A DNA stretch of 64,000 bases from NCBI GenBank assembly GCA_013396755.1, contig VWZF01002921.1:231577-295576 (forward strand), read 5' to 3'. Positions 41,801 through 51,040 of the stretch are shown here, in pieces. Below the pieces are notes generated by a model. The model made no database searches and was not told where the DNA came from. It was given only the letters and a program-made list of their open reading frames with translations. Position 1 is the stretch's first letter. Every line of letters starts with the position of its first letter. Made by a program: the position numbers and the translations under genes. The stretch comes from Sclerurus mexicanus (Eukaryota > Chordata > Aves > Passeriformes > Furnariidae).

Positions 41801-42311
41801 NNNNNNNGTATCTAAATAATCCTTGTGACCTCAATTACAAATTGAAGGTGGGTTTTTCTGTAGGATAGCAATGCCTTTGGTGTTTTTTGAGGCACCCAGC
41901 CAAAATGCTTTCAGCACTAGTTCAGGTATGCAGAGAGCATAGCAAGTGCCATGCCAGCTTATGCTGCAAAATTTGATTCTAAAAGTTGACTGTTGTAAAA
42001 CTCTGCATTGGTAGGGCCGGTTCTGTACTCTGTAAACTTATGAATGATCCCCATAAACACCAGTGAAGTTAGGGAAAACTTAGAGGGGCAAAAGCTGTTG
42101 CTATTAGGCTGGAAATGTGCATTCAAGTTAAAGCTGATAGTAATTAATTTACAGTTATGAGCTCACTTTGTACTAGGATGACAAAAAACCAGAATCTTAA
42201 TGAGCTGTGTAAGGAAATTTTCTTTTAAAATCTCTCATAGTGAAGGAAGACCTTCTCCCAGAGTGGAACTGCTGCATAACATAGACCCCATGTTTGTGGA
42301 TGACTTCCCAT
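2622..42311 (+). CDS. ARSB: Arylsulfatase B (N-acetylgalactosamine-4-sulfatase), partial gene, exons 2-6
   Basis: A lysosomal sulfatase that hydrolyses the 4-sulfate of N-acetylgalactosamine in dermatan and chondroitin sulfate; human deficiency causes mucopolysaccharidosis VI. The coding sequence is join(2622-2808, 4881-5071, 5618-5825, 33294-33537, 42241-42311), 901 bp, about human codons 105-405. The reading frame passes through all four junctions without a stop or frameshift, and every intron is GT-AG. Visible family hallmarks are the second sulfatase signature ending VGKWH (Lys145, His147), His242 in QSVHEP, the metal ligands Asp300-Asn301 in TDNGG, and Lys318 in GRKW. Missing from the window are exon 1 (signal peptide, Asp53/Asp54 and the CxPSR motif whose Cys becomes formylglycine) and exons 7-8 (C-terminal domain and stop codon). 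ARSB is distinguished from ARSA and the other sulfatases by near-identity to remembered human ARSB along the whole length. In chicken the gene is, to my knowledge, on chromosome Z. Confidence 0.96.
2809..4880 (+). other. ARSB intron 2
   Basis: A 2,072-bp intron in phase 1, bounded by GT at 2809-2810 and AG at 4879-4880. It is AT-rich with no recognised interspersed repeat or structural RNA. The open frames inside it, up to 90 codons, look like chance. Confidence 0.9.
4881..5071 (+). CDS. ARSB: ARSB exon 3 (codons 167-230)
   Basis: Acceptor TTCTAG at 4875-4880; donor AAG|GTACAA at 5071/5072. In frame it reads GYLLGSEDYYTHDRC through to NHKTEK. The pair DRC and NVTRC matches the Cys181-Cys192 disulfide of human ARSB, and NVT keeps the Asn188 glycosylation sequon. 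FRDGEEVATG and NMYSTN are diagnostic ARSB blocks. Length is 191 bp, as in human. The open frame runs on for about 146 bases beyond the donor, but that extension has no similarity to sulfatases and is intron. Confidence 0.96.
5072..5617 (+). other. ARSB intron 3
   Basis: A 546-bp intron in phase 0, the shortest complete intron in the window. It ends in a C/T-rich tract (about 5598-5615) before the acceptor CAG. No repeat was recognised. Confidence 0.9.
5618..5825 (+). CDS. ARSB: ARSB exon 4 (codons 231-300)
   Basis: Preceded by a long pyrimidine tract ending CCCCAG, and closed by a strong GTAAGT donor after ACT-G. It reads PLFLYLAFQSVHEP through to NTVFVFST plus the first base of Asp300. The active-site His242 codon is at 5651-5653. 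RRHYAGMVTLMDEAVGN is the conserved helix of the alkaline-phosphatase-like core. The sequon corresponding to Asn279 (GNLT) is intact. Human Asn291 is Asp here (codon GAC, 5798-5800), which abolishes that sequon. Length is 208 bp, as in human. Confidence 0.96.
8051..8702 (+). repeat. CR1 LINE fragment, 3' end
   Basis: Recognised by typical avian CR1 wording in order: a 'gggact..gtgggt.ctggtgg' block, 'gtgagacctcacctg', 'atgaagacaggctgagag'-like sequence, 'ttcagcctgcagaagagaaggct', 'acaaggggtgatggttttaaact' and 'aggttacccagagg', then the degenerate 'atgattctatg'-type tail (here near 8690-8702). It is 5'-truncated and diverged, with no intact reading frame. Overlapping open frames on both strands here are repeat sequence, not genes. 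Confidence 0.9.
9765..9980 (-). repeat. CR1 LINE fragment, inverted
   Basis: Starts with the 'aatcacagaatcacagaat' reverse complement of the CR1 3' tail. It is followed by 'gagctggaagggacccacaaggatcat'-type sequence and 'gagtccagctcctggccctgcac', which are hallmarks of the CR1 3' UTR in inverse orientation. It breaks off at about 9980. It accounts for part of the open frame at 9676-10221, which is therefore not a gene. Confidence 0.92.
11247..11303. repeat. Imperfect tandem duplication, 34-bp period
   Basis: 'tagtaatgaaactagattg' at 11247 recurs at 11281 as 'tagtaatgagactagatta', with mostly matching following bases. The second unit is cut short after 23 bases. A small local duplication. Confidence 0.65.
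12257..12300. repeat. A-rich (AAAC)n low-complexity tract
   Basis: A run of A with regularly spaced C, including about four CAAA units, grading into 'ccaaaaaccacccaaaaaaac'. A simple repeat in intron 4. Confidence 0.85.
13130..13186. other. Poly-T tract containing a 34-base assembly gap
   Basis: Sixteen T (13130-13145), then N at 13146-13179, then seven T (13180-13186). The gap sits inside a homopolymer, so the true T-run length and any internal sequence are unknown. Two open frames that read through the N run here are artefacts. Confidence 0.97.
15135..15243 (-). repeat. Short CR1 3'-end fragment, inverted
   Basis: About 110 bases with 'atcagaatcattaaggctgg', 'aaaagaccc.taaggt.attgagt', then 'ccatgtcaactaaacca', resembling the inverse CR1 3' region with its decayed octamer tail. 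It is much more degraded than the other copies. Confidence 0.7.
16005..16266. other. Misplaced 262-bp duplicate block bracketed by single Ns
   Basis: Base-for-base identical over 262 bp to 16722-16983, and delimited by one N at 16004 and one N at 16267. The copy at 16722-16983 fits the CR1 order. This copy does not: at this point a CR1 should carry the stretch seen in the other inverted copy at about 40410-40605. It is best read as a contig wrongly placed in a gap. Confidence 0.85.
16934..17209 (-). pseudogene. CR1 ORF2 reverse-transcriptase fragment
   Basis: A 91-codon open stretch within the long inverted CR1. Residues ~20-35 (LFLGDWKKGNIVPI) and ~43-55 (NYCPVSLTSVPGK) match the conserved CR1 reverse-transcriptase region that precedes the catalytic FADD-type motif. 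The frame stops before that motif. This is a remnant of the retrotransposon's polymerase protein and not a host gene. Confidence 0.85.
22741..23008 (+). repeat. CR1 LINE 3'-end fragment
   Basis: Contains 'caggggaggtttaggtttg', 'cagagggtggttgggcactg', 'aacaggctccccagggcag', 'ttggacttgat' and 'gtcccttccagctcag', ending near 'tgtgattctgt'. This is the standard order of the last ~270 bases of an avian CR1 in forward orientation. Confidence 0.9.
23521..23658. repeat. G/T-only low-complexity tract
   Basis: About 140 bases almost entirely of T and G, with repeated TTTTGGGG-like and TTTTGGTTTT-like units and several runs of three or four G on the + strand. It has no exact period. The open frames across it (both strands) are composition artefacts. 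Confidence 0.85.
28588..29184 (+). repeat. CR1 LINE 3'-end fragment
   Basis: About 600 bases in CR1 order: 'cagcccagagagccagctgt', 'tgtgagaccccatctgcag', 'atgaagacaggctgagaaag', 'acaggttgcccagagagg' and 'gaggtgtccctgcccatg', then the exact terminal 'ctgtgattctatgag' tail. The better-kept tail suggests it is younger than the 8-kb copy. Its antisense strand happens to carry a 198-codon open frame (28521-29117), which is a by-product of the repeat. Confidence 0.92.
29620..29651. repeat. (TA)n repeat forming a perfect-looking AT hairpin
   Basis: A T run, about nine TA units with one G interruption, then an A run; the two ends are complementary, so the block is an inverted repeat as well as a microsatellite. 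Confidence 0.85.
33294..33537 (+). CDS. ARSB: ARSB exon 5 (codons 300-381)
   Basis: Acceptor TTTTCCAG ends at 33293. The first two bases AT complete the calcium-binding Asp300 codon, followed at once by Asn301 (33296-33298) in NGGQTLAGGNNWPLRG. Lys318, another active-site residue, is at 33347-33349 within GRKW. The rest includes LWEGGVRGVGFVASP, LIHISDWLPTLV and HTNGTKPLDGFDVW; NGT keeps the Asn366 sequon. It ends AG before GTAACT, splitting Ser381. Length is 244 bp, as in human. Intron 4 before it is 27.5 kb, so the two halves of the Asp300 codon are that far apart. Confidence 0.96.
36600..36735. repeat. Extremely AT-rich tract
   Basis: About 135 bases with very few G or C, dominated by short ATAAT, TATAA and AATAT words on both strands. 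It has no fixed period. Low-complexity intron sequence. Confidence 0.75.
40057..40648 (-). repeat. CR1 LINE 3'-end fragment, inverted
   Basis: Opens with 'atcatggaatcatatggaat' tail repeats, then 'catctagtccaacccccctgcc', 'acctctctgggcaacctgt', 'cttgtcctatcacaacagg' and 'aggctgaacaaccccaact', and ends with 'gagcagagtagagggggaga'. It lies in intron 5 about 1.6 kb upstream of exon 6. It includes the stretch that the damaged CR1 at 16.0 kb lacks. Confidence 0.93.
41777..41807. other. Poly-T run with a 17-base assembly gap
   Basis: Fourteen T at 41777-41790 run directly into N at 41791-41807, after which ordinary sequence resumes. It lies about 430 bases upstream of ARSB exon 6 and does not touch it. 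Confidence 0.97.
42241..42311 (+). CDS. ARSB: ARSB exon 6 (codons 381-405)
   Basis: A 71-bp exon, the same size as human exon 6. The acceptor ends CTCATAG at 42240, and the donor after CCA-T is the consensus GTGAGT. In frame after exon 5 it reads SEGRPSPRVELLHNIDPMFVDDF-P and then the first base of the codon equivalent to human Cys405. It is the last ARSB exon I can find. The next exon must begin with two bases that complete this codon. Confidence 0.94.
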
Positions 42312-45300
42312 GTGAGTATCCTACTGATTACACAAGATCTGTTAAACATACAGTTTATCTTCTGCATGCTTTTTGTTGTCCATAAGTGAGGTATTTCCTT
42401 TTAGGTGGAACAAAATACCGTAAGATGCCTGTTGCTTTTAGGTGAATAGCTTAAAAATACAGAAGCATCATCCCCCAGATGCTTTAAGTACTTAGTCATG
42501 ATCAACATGCACTTTCTATTTCAGAGAGCTCTGAAACACTGCTGAATAATGAATACAGTACTTTGGGACATGGAAATGGTGAGGAGCAGCCATGTGCCTG
42601 AGGTGCACAGTGAGGCACGCTGCCAAAATCCCCTTCCAAACCCTCTCTTCAGTGTTCCAAATGAACTGTTCGCTCTAATGCATCTTGATACAACTATATA
42701 ATATGACCTTGCAAACGGAAAACTTGAGTTTGTGAGAAGCTGAGAATTTCCAAGTCTTGAGATTGCTTTTGTTCCATAATCACGTGGTTTGGATCTTTAA
42801 TGCCACAACATGAATTGGAGCTGAAGTTTGCGAATTCTATAGCTCTATAAGCACCATCTGTTTTATGATTCAACATTATTAGTTTGCTAAGGACTACAAA
42901 CTTTTCAGGCAGACATGTTTTTCATACAGAACATTGGAACAGCTTCTTTCCAGTGTTTTTATAGCATTTCTGTATTTCATTAAATAAAGAAGTAAATCCA
43001 GGCAGAGGAAAAGTGGAGCAATGGAGACAGTGATCTGTTGCCAGCAAGACAAATACACGTTGTGCTGCAAAAACTGGATGGAAAGGGGTAAGGTGGCCTT
43101 TTGCAATTCACGTCTGGTTCTGTGATGCGTTTTTGAGAAGGAGCAACATTGTGCCTATCTAGTGTTGACTGCGCAGCACTGCCTGCAGATAATTTCTACA
43201 TACTCATTGAATTAAGGTGTAGCTACTTCAGTTTCTCTTCAAAGAATACTCAGTGTACTCAGTAGCGTTCCTGTGCGATGTTACACCCTGATGTGATGTT
43301 CTTGGGCATATTTCGAAGCCCATCTTTTCCTTGTGGGAACAGCCTGTGATTGAGCTCAGCGCAGGTGTTTGAGTAGGCAAATTCCTGGTGTAAACGGAAG
43401 TGGGACAAGCAGAGGAGGTTTCCAGGACCCTGAGATCTTTGGAAATACATCACCAGATTACTTCCATGATGCCATGTTCTGATGATCCTTCACTGTGTCT
43501 TTAGTTTTTGTGTGCGTTGCATGAAATGTGGCCAGAGAGAGGGACAGGTGGTCAGAAGCTGTAATAGGTAACTCTTATCATAGATGTGTGGCTTTTGAGC
43601 GTCATGAACAGAGGAAGGTACGTGCATACCTGTAAAGTTACAGTGTTTTTATGTACCTTTCAAAACTGGGTCACTAGAAACAGAAACTTAGTTCTTCACC
43701 AACATGTTCTTATGCACCTTATATGTTTTCTCTGTCTCTTCTCACAAAGGCCTATACTTTTGGTAAATTACTTTGTGCATCCTAGTGAAATTATGCTTTG
43801 TCATGTAAGAATTAAAATTTCTATTTAGTAGTTTGAGTTATTAGGAGTAATTTTACATGTATGTAAGTCAGTTGATTCCTACTTACTGTCTGATTTTCAT
43901 TTATGGAAACTGAGTAATAAGTTCAGAATTAAGATCCAGATAAATTATGCTAATATTTCTATTTTGGATAGATGAGGGAGGGAGATGCAAAGCTTGAAAT
44001 ATACAGGTACTTTCATATTTTCAGTAATCGTGGCTCTCATTGTGTTTGTTTTGTTTTTTAAAGAGCATTGTAAACTGCCCATACAATCTTGTTGCCAAGG
44101 TGATAAACTATTTCAGTTCTGGAGTGTTGCTCTTGTCTTGGCTGTTTGGTGTTTCTGTGTCCTAACTATTTTGACATCTGAGTACTTTTTTGCCTATTGT
44201 GCTAAAATATTATGTATACAGGTTTTACTGGCTTCTTTCTAACCTCCTGTATAGCCTTTAACCTTCCTTATGCATATTTTGCTCTTGTTCTAGTCTAATT
44301 TAAAAAGTCGCATCACCTAAATCGTCTTGTGTCAGATAAAGTATTCTTACTGATGTTTTCTTGTTTGTAGGAATTTGAAAGTGAAGTAATAACTGGAAGA
44401 TACAGATTTAGCCAAATCTTTAGGTTTGTGGAGTACTGTATAACAGCAAATAGGCAGCGCTAAATCTCAAGGTTTTTTGTTAAACATAGCAAAAAAAAAA
44501 ACCCTTTCAGATTTTCTGGATAGTCAGGCGAGAAGACACATGTACTGTTGTAGTTGGATTTACTTACACTTTGTGCAAGTTCAGTGTTCCTGTTGTTAAT
44601 ACCAAACAGTATAAGAGAGAAAACACTGTAAACTAGGATGCCTTCAGTTCCATTTTATGAAAAAGGGCTGTCAGGTCTTGCTTCACTGACTCCTTCAAGT
44701 AATGGTCTTCTCTCTCAAAGGGCAGATTTTCTTCATTCAAATATAAACCTTTCCTGTGATCTGACACACATTGGCATTGTTTTGTACTGTGATTCTTCAT
44801 TTATCATCCGTAGTGCTAATAAAGGTGTTCTTCTCCCTGACTGCAGACTTTGCCTGCAGCCTCCCTCTAACCTGTGGCAGCCCAGTGGAGTGGCTGGGGT
44901 TAAAAACAATCATTTCTCTCAATGAAGTGATCTGGTTTGCAGTGCAGACCTACAACAACCATAGCTGTAAAATGAAAAACTGGGGTGGGATCTCCAAAAC
45001 TAGGATGAGGAAAGGGATAGATTGCAGTCTTTGGGGGTTATGAAGCCAGTCTGGTAGTGAGATACTGCCAAGAGGGTCAGCCTGTCCTCTTCCTTTCTTC
45101 CATCTCGTTCTCCTTGTGTTAGATGTGGAAGTCATTTGGCAAGATGATTCTTCTGCCAGATCAGCCTTCAGACTGTTCTGGGTAGCCAGGCAAAGCAGGA
45201 GGAAAGGTTTCTACCACATCAGTCACCTGAATCAACTTGCCCTGTAGCTGTATGACTGGGAGCAAGGGGTCATTATGTGGTTGGTGGCAAATGGAGGGAC

Positions 45301-48300
45301 TGGCCACAGCATTCTTCAGCTAAGATCAGCTCTGACCTTGGGGGCCTCAACCTAAGGCAGAAGTTTCATGGAGTGTAAGCTAATGTAGCTTGCTGCTGCT
45401 ACCACAGAGGATATCCTGCCTCCCACAGTCTCACCACTGCTCTCCTCTCTCGTGGGTCACCAAAACTACTCACAGAGCCAGGCTATGAACCAGGTCAGGA
45501 TATCGGTTCAGATTTTAATAACCTTTTTTTTCCCCTCACTCTTGATGTATGATGGAAAGCCAAGCGCTCATTTTGTCACAAAGAATGGGACTAGAAGGAA
45601 TTTTGGGGGACAGGTGAGACTTGATTCTTTTGGCTCTGAAATCAAACACTGAGGTTTCTCTTTCGTGATACATGGTGAAGTGATCCAACAGGTTTCTGCT
45701 GGGCAGGTGCTTCCCTTTCTCCCCTCCTGTTCCCAGCCATGTTCTCCTAGTGCTTATTTTGCATCCATTCACTCCTTGGATACCTCCATGGACCTATCTA
45801 ACTTGCTAGCCTGGTTTTCCTCTGTCATGTAGGTTGAATCTGCTCATGGAAGGGACTGACAGATGCCAGCAACAGCTTAGGGCTGGGGCAAGGAGGGCTG
45901 TGTGGTTGGAAGAGGAGAGTCAGAGGGAGAGACAACCCTCCCAGTGCTGTCTGGCTGCTTCTGGAGCCAGAGCCGCAGGGGAAAGGAGTGGGAAACCACA
46001 TCTTCTGCTTGAACCTTGCTGTGCTAAACCAGTCTGGTGAGCTCTGCAGATGCAGTTGGGCCCACGCTCCTCAGAGGTGATTGCTCCTCTCCCTCCTTGC
46101 TAAAAGCTATTGCTTCTGTCTTTCTGGTTTTTTCTTCACACTGCTGATTGTTTTCAAAAGTGATGCATGTATGTTTCAGTTGCTTGGTCTCAGTGTGGAT
46201 TTGTAGTTTCTTAGAGAACTTACAATTATGTAAAAGTGGTATGAAAGATCTCTTTTCCTTCAGGTTTGGGTCTGAAATATTCGTATTTTCTGCAAGCTTT
46301 AAGAATTCAGCAGTAAAATATGAAAATTAAAAACTAAAAATTAAAGCTAAAATTATGTTGAGAGTGTAATTTTCTCTGTAATGTATAGGTTAAGGTATCA
46401 CAAAATGCATAAAGTAACTTAAAAGTTGCATAAATTAAAAATCTTATTTATATGCTTTTGAGGGAATATAAAATTCATTTGCTCTATTTTTGTGACTTTG
46501 TCTTTAAAAATAAAAAAAAAGGCCAAGTTGTTGATGGTTTGGCAGCTGTGTGGGTGACATCAGCTCTTCCATTGTGAAAGGTCTGCTGTCTTTTAAACAG
46601 CCTTATGGCATTTCGTCAAGTTTTGGTGATTCAGCTGAACTAAAACCCAACTGGATTTAAGTCCCAATTCCCCTAACTGCTAAACCAAACTTATTTCTGA
46701 CCACACAGTCGTTGCTAGATGGCCTGTCTTGAAGCAGTATTGAAACTTTATATCCCACAGAAGTCAATTTTATTTTGAGAATAAGAATTAAATGACATGC
46801 TGAAAGGAAATGTAGTCTTTAATTCAGAGTTGTTAATCAGAATCTGTCAGTACACACCGTATTAATTTTAGCCTGATTTGCTAAATTTATTAATTAATTC
46901 GGTGTAGTTCACAAAATCTTGTAGACTACATGTGTAGCATTACTTTGCCTTCAAAAATGGCTTGAATTTCTTTAAATTAGAAAGATGTGTTCAAAATAAG
47001 TATGTTGTTGGGTGGGGCTGGTTTAAGCTAAAAAAACTTTTACCTTCATTTAAAATTCCAGACTTACCCATAAACTTAAACTTCAAAAGCATAATGACAT
47101 TGTAGGTTACTAATTGTAGTCAATTTATTTGGAAGATATATCTATTCAGAGGCAGACATCCAAGAGACAGAACTTGTAAAAACATTTTGTAATTTTTTTC
47201 CAAACTTTTATTTGCCTTGAGCAAAATTAATCAAATTTTATGTTGCTCTCCTTGACATTTGAAAGAAGGCATTACCTCATATATTGCACTATTAATTGCC
47301 AAAATAAATGATTGCTTATAATGGGCTAGGTCTTCTCTATGCAGAATGAACATATGATATATTACAATAGAGAAACCTTTTCAGTTCTGGGACTGATGTG
47401 TCATTCATGGGCATTAAAATTGCATTATAATGGCTGTAGCACTATATATTATATCCATACATATACCAAAATGATTCATCTTGATTAAGGAGTAGACACT
47501 GTAGGCTCCTCTAGGCCCCATTTATTACTTATTTTGCCCAGGAGAAAGATGATTCCGGAGACTTTGTAGGATAAAAACTACTTCTTCCCCAGTTCTATTA
47601 CTGATAATCTAGCTTGTTTAGAATTATTTATCACGACTGAAGGAAAAAAAAAAAAGAAAAATATGAAAAAAATCCATGATAATGGAGTTATTCAGTAACA
47701 GAGGAAGATGCGTGGATGAATGTGCTGGGTTGGCGTTGAGTGGGATAAATATACTCCATGTTTGTGCCAGGCTTAAGACCCAAAACTACTCTCAGAGTCA
47801 AAAACATGCAGAATGGTCAAGAAGGGAGATAAACAAGGAGATACCATTTTTCTGCAAATTCATACATATGCCTGCTGGCTATCTAGTCTCTGTCCTCTTT
47901 CCATTTTAAAAAAATCATGAATTTTAATGACCCCCTCGAAGTTTATAGGGCAGGAGTTGCCAGCATATGACCCTGAAGCCCTCAACCACTTGATGCAGTG
48001 CATGTCATGCTGATCCAGCAGTTTTGGACAGAGCTCAGCTCGATTCTGTAATAGGAGGCTGCTGTTCCAGCTAGTTCTGCTGCTATTCACATAAGTGGTG
48101 TTTTTCTTTTGGCTGTCAGTTATATTAGTTTCTGGGGTGTAGCTCTTGCTGTCGGGAAGTTTGGCCTGTAGTTCTACATTGCCTTGGCTCCTAGCCCACC
48201 TGCATCTCCATGTGAACCATCAATCCTTACAGTATTCAATACTAAAGGATTGCATGTTTGGTGAGCCTCATAAATACTAATCCCCATGTTTCCTTCAGGA

Positions 48301-50228
48301 TGTAGGTAATCTCTTTTAGAGTTTAGAAACGTTAGGTCACTTGATTAAGTGTCTAGTCCAAGTATCATGACTGGAATTCAGAAATCCCTCTATACTGTTT
48401 TTTTATGCTTCATTATATTCTATACCTATTTGATCATAACACTAACATTTTGTATTTTTATGTGTGTCTTGACATAAATGGTAGATTACATTTTTCAAAT
48501 GAAACATCTCTGAGCTGAAAGCTTGTCAAATTTTAATTGTGCATAGGATGTTAGAGTCACTGTTCAGTGCTCTTCACTTCACCACTGAAGCCTTACAGTG
48601 ATGTAGAGAAGGTTTGAATGTTTCCCATGTAAGGCCATCTGAACATGACATGTCTTCAGTAATTCCTAAATTCTATTCCATGTAGTTAAAATCTGTTTCC
48701 TGGAAAAAGCAAGATTTTGATTTTTTTTTTCTTATTTTTCCATCAAAAGTGAAAGTCAAGCCTTTCATTTTGCTGTCTCTCATTTTGTGATATTTGGCCT
48801 TATAATATTAAGTTTTCTCTTATTTAGAATAACTTCAATTTTTTTGATTCCGTAATTGTGTAAGAAGGTAATAACCTGGATAAATGGTTTGCCCAGTTGA
48901 TATGTACAGGGATTTTTTGCTGGCCTGAGTCATTCTGGATTTAACTCAGTTGTGCGGTGTTTTGTTTTTTTTAAAAAGATACAATCTGTTGTAAAAACTA
49001 AGGTGAATACTTTGAGAAAAGATCAGGAGTCTTTTCAAGAGTTTACTCTTGCTGAAATTAAGAAGAGTATGTGTTTTGAAAGTAAGAGACTGAACATGAT
49101 ACTCTAGTATAAATCTTTCCTTTGGAACCAAACAGTACTACGAGAAAACTGACATTAGAAGGAATAATACTGGATCTATATGTTCATAGCATTCAAGTAA
49201 GTGAATTAAGATAGGTGAACTTCGCTGAGTCAGTTCATGTACAGCACAACCCTACATTTTGTCAACATGATGGTAGGAAGTTATAGTGTCTCAGGGCTCC
49301 TGTTTCTTAAGATCAGTATTCTAGTCATTCTTCCAAAGTTAAGGTCAGAGCTATTCCTCAAATGTTTTTATTTTAATAAAACAACAGAATGACTCAGAGT
49401 TTTGTAGAAAACTCATTATTGTCATAAAGCAGCAAAAGGTCACAAAATGTCTTTCCTCAGTGAAGTAACAAAATCCTTATTTCTTCAGTAATTCATTGTC
49501 AGAGTATAGGTTGGAAGAGCTCTTGACATTTCCAGAGTTTCCTTGTTGAGGTGAAATAATTGATCTGCACATCACAATTTAAAAGATACATCAATTAAAA
49601 GTACATATATGCAAGGGCCTCGTAAGCCCACAGAGTCATCTGCATCTGCCTCTCAAAGCAACTATAACAAGCTTGTCCTTTCTTCTGGCAGATTTTCATG
49701 GACTCACATTAATTAAGGCATCAGACCTACAAACATATGTGCAACTTCAAAAACTTGCCTTATAAATGAGGATCAGTGAATATAAAAGTTGTATTTCTAT
49801 AACTGAAATGGAAAAATCATCACTTTCTATTGGTAGTACTGACTAATGAGCTATCTTTTAGAAACACTGTAGAGTATGTATTTTATTTACTAGAAGCATA
49901 AAGGAAAACCTGTTGGCTTTAGAAGACTGAGCAGAGAAGCAAAAATGAATTGACTTAATCTGTGTGAAGAGGTAAAAGTAAAGAAGGGAGAAGGTGCATT
50001 GTGTGACTTTAAGCCTTTTCGAAAAATGTGCAGCATTTTCTCTCTGGCGAGGAGAAGAGTTGTCTGTCTGCTGTAGTACAGACCATCAGTTACAACACCA
50101 ACCCATAGCACTGCAGTAGGCTTAGAAATAACCATAAAGAACTTGTTCAACTCTCCTATTGATGGTGTTTGTTTGCAATTGTGAAGAGGAAAAATGCTAC
50201 CTTATTGAATAGTGCTATTGAAAGATAC

Positions 50229-50233
50229 CTTAT
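50229..50233. repeat. Left target-site duplication of the solo LTR
   Basis: CTTAT directly before the LTR's TG end; an identical copy is at 51036-51040. Confidence 0.8.
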
Positions 50234-51035
50234 TGTGCTGGTTTAAAGGTAATCTGGCAGGAGAAATGAAACCAGTTCAAGAGAGATTACAAGTCAGTGT
50301 TACAATGTACTAAAAAGATTACAATAAATACAATGATACAGAGAAAAATTGGTTTCAACCCACAAAAACCAGATGTGTAACCCAGCACCCTGGGGTACAA
50401 ACAGAACGGTGTTTGTTAGCCCCTGTGCTGAGCACCACATGGTCCCCCTGAGTGTAAAGTAAAAGGAAAGGGAAACCTGTTGGTGAGGCTGATGGTCACA
50501 GTCTGGTCAAGAGTGGCTGTCACAGGCCTATTAAGGTTCTTGTCCTCCTCTGGATCCCATGAATGGGGCCAGAAGTTCCAAAAATCCAAAAACTGTATGT
50601 GCTCAGGTTCAGGTGGGAATGCCCAGTGCCTCCCCCAGGATGGGGAGTTTTGCAATGGGTGATTTAACTCTGTGAGTCATGGGATATTTTTGGAATCTTT
50701 GATGGTCTAGACCATTGCAGCTGCCTGTTGTGCCAGTCCCTAATGGCCCAGTAGCAGACATGAGCCCTCAGGCTGGGTGTGAAGGTGCTGATGTCTCCCT
50801 GGAGGGGAGTTACCACAGCTGAGTCACTGGTGTGACAGAAGACAGAACATTCCTGTGTCTCACAGGGTTCTTTAACACCCAGCTTGTAGCCTGAAGTATC
50901 AGGTGTGCCTTGAGCAGCTGCTGCAAATGGTCCATTTTTAACAGTTCATCAGAAATGACACAGAGGGTGTAGAATACACAGTTTTGGTTACACTCACATA
51001 GTGATAAACTGGTCCCTGCCCCTGTAACTAGGACA
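50234..51035. mobile_element. Solo LTR of an endogenous retrovirus (ERVL-like)
   Basis: An 802-bp element beginning TGTGCTGG and ending TAGGACA, giving the TG...CA ends of a retroviral LTR. It is flanked by the perfect 5-bp direct repeat CTTAT (50229-50233 and 51036-51040). A 5-bp target duplication fits ERVL-type integration. Internal phrases such as 'caagtcagtgttacaatgta' and 'attggtttcaaccc' resemble songbird ERVL LTRs I remember. It is GC-richer than its surroundings. No gag, pol or env remnant sits next to it, so it is the product of LTR-LTR recombination. The transcriptional orientation was not resolved. Confidence 0.82.
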
Positions 51036-51040
51036 CTTAT
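51036..51040. repeat. Right target-site duplication of the solo LTR
   Basis: CTTAT directly after the LTR's CA end; it matches 50229-50233. Confidence 0.8.

Larger units (their letters stand above)
33538..42240 (+). other. ARSB intron 5 (8.7 kb)
   Basis: An 8,703-bp phase-2 intron. It contains an inverted CR1 at 40057-40648, a strongly AT-rich stretch around 36.6-36.75 kb, a GC-richer patch at about 37.27-37.76 kb with a 126-codon minus-strand open frame, and a poly-T run leading into a 17-base N gap at 41791-41807. Nothing else was recognised between 33.5 and 36.5 kb or between 37.8 and 40.0 kb. Confidence 0.9.
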
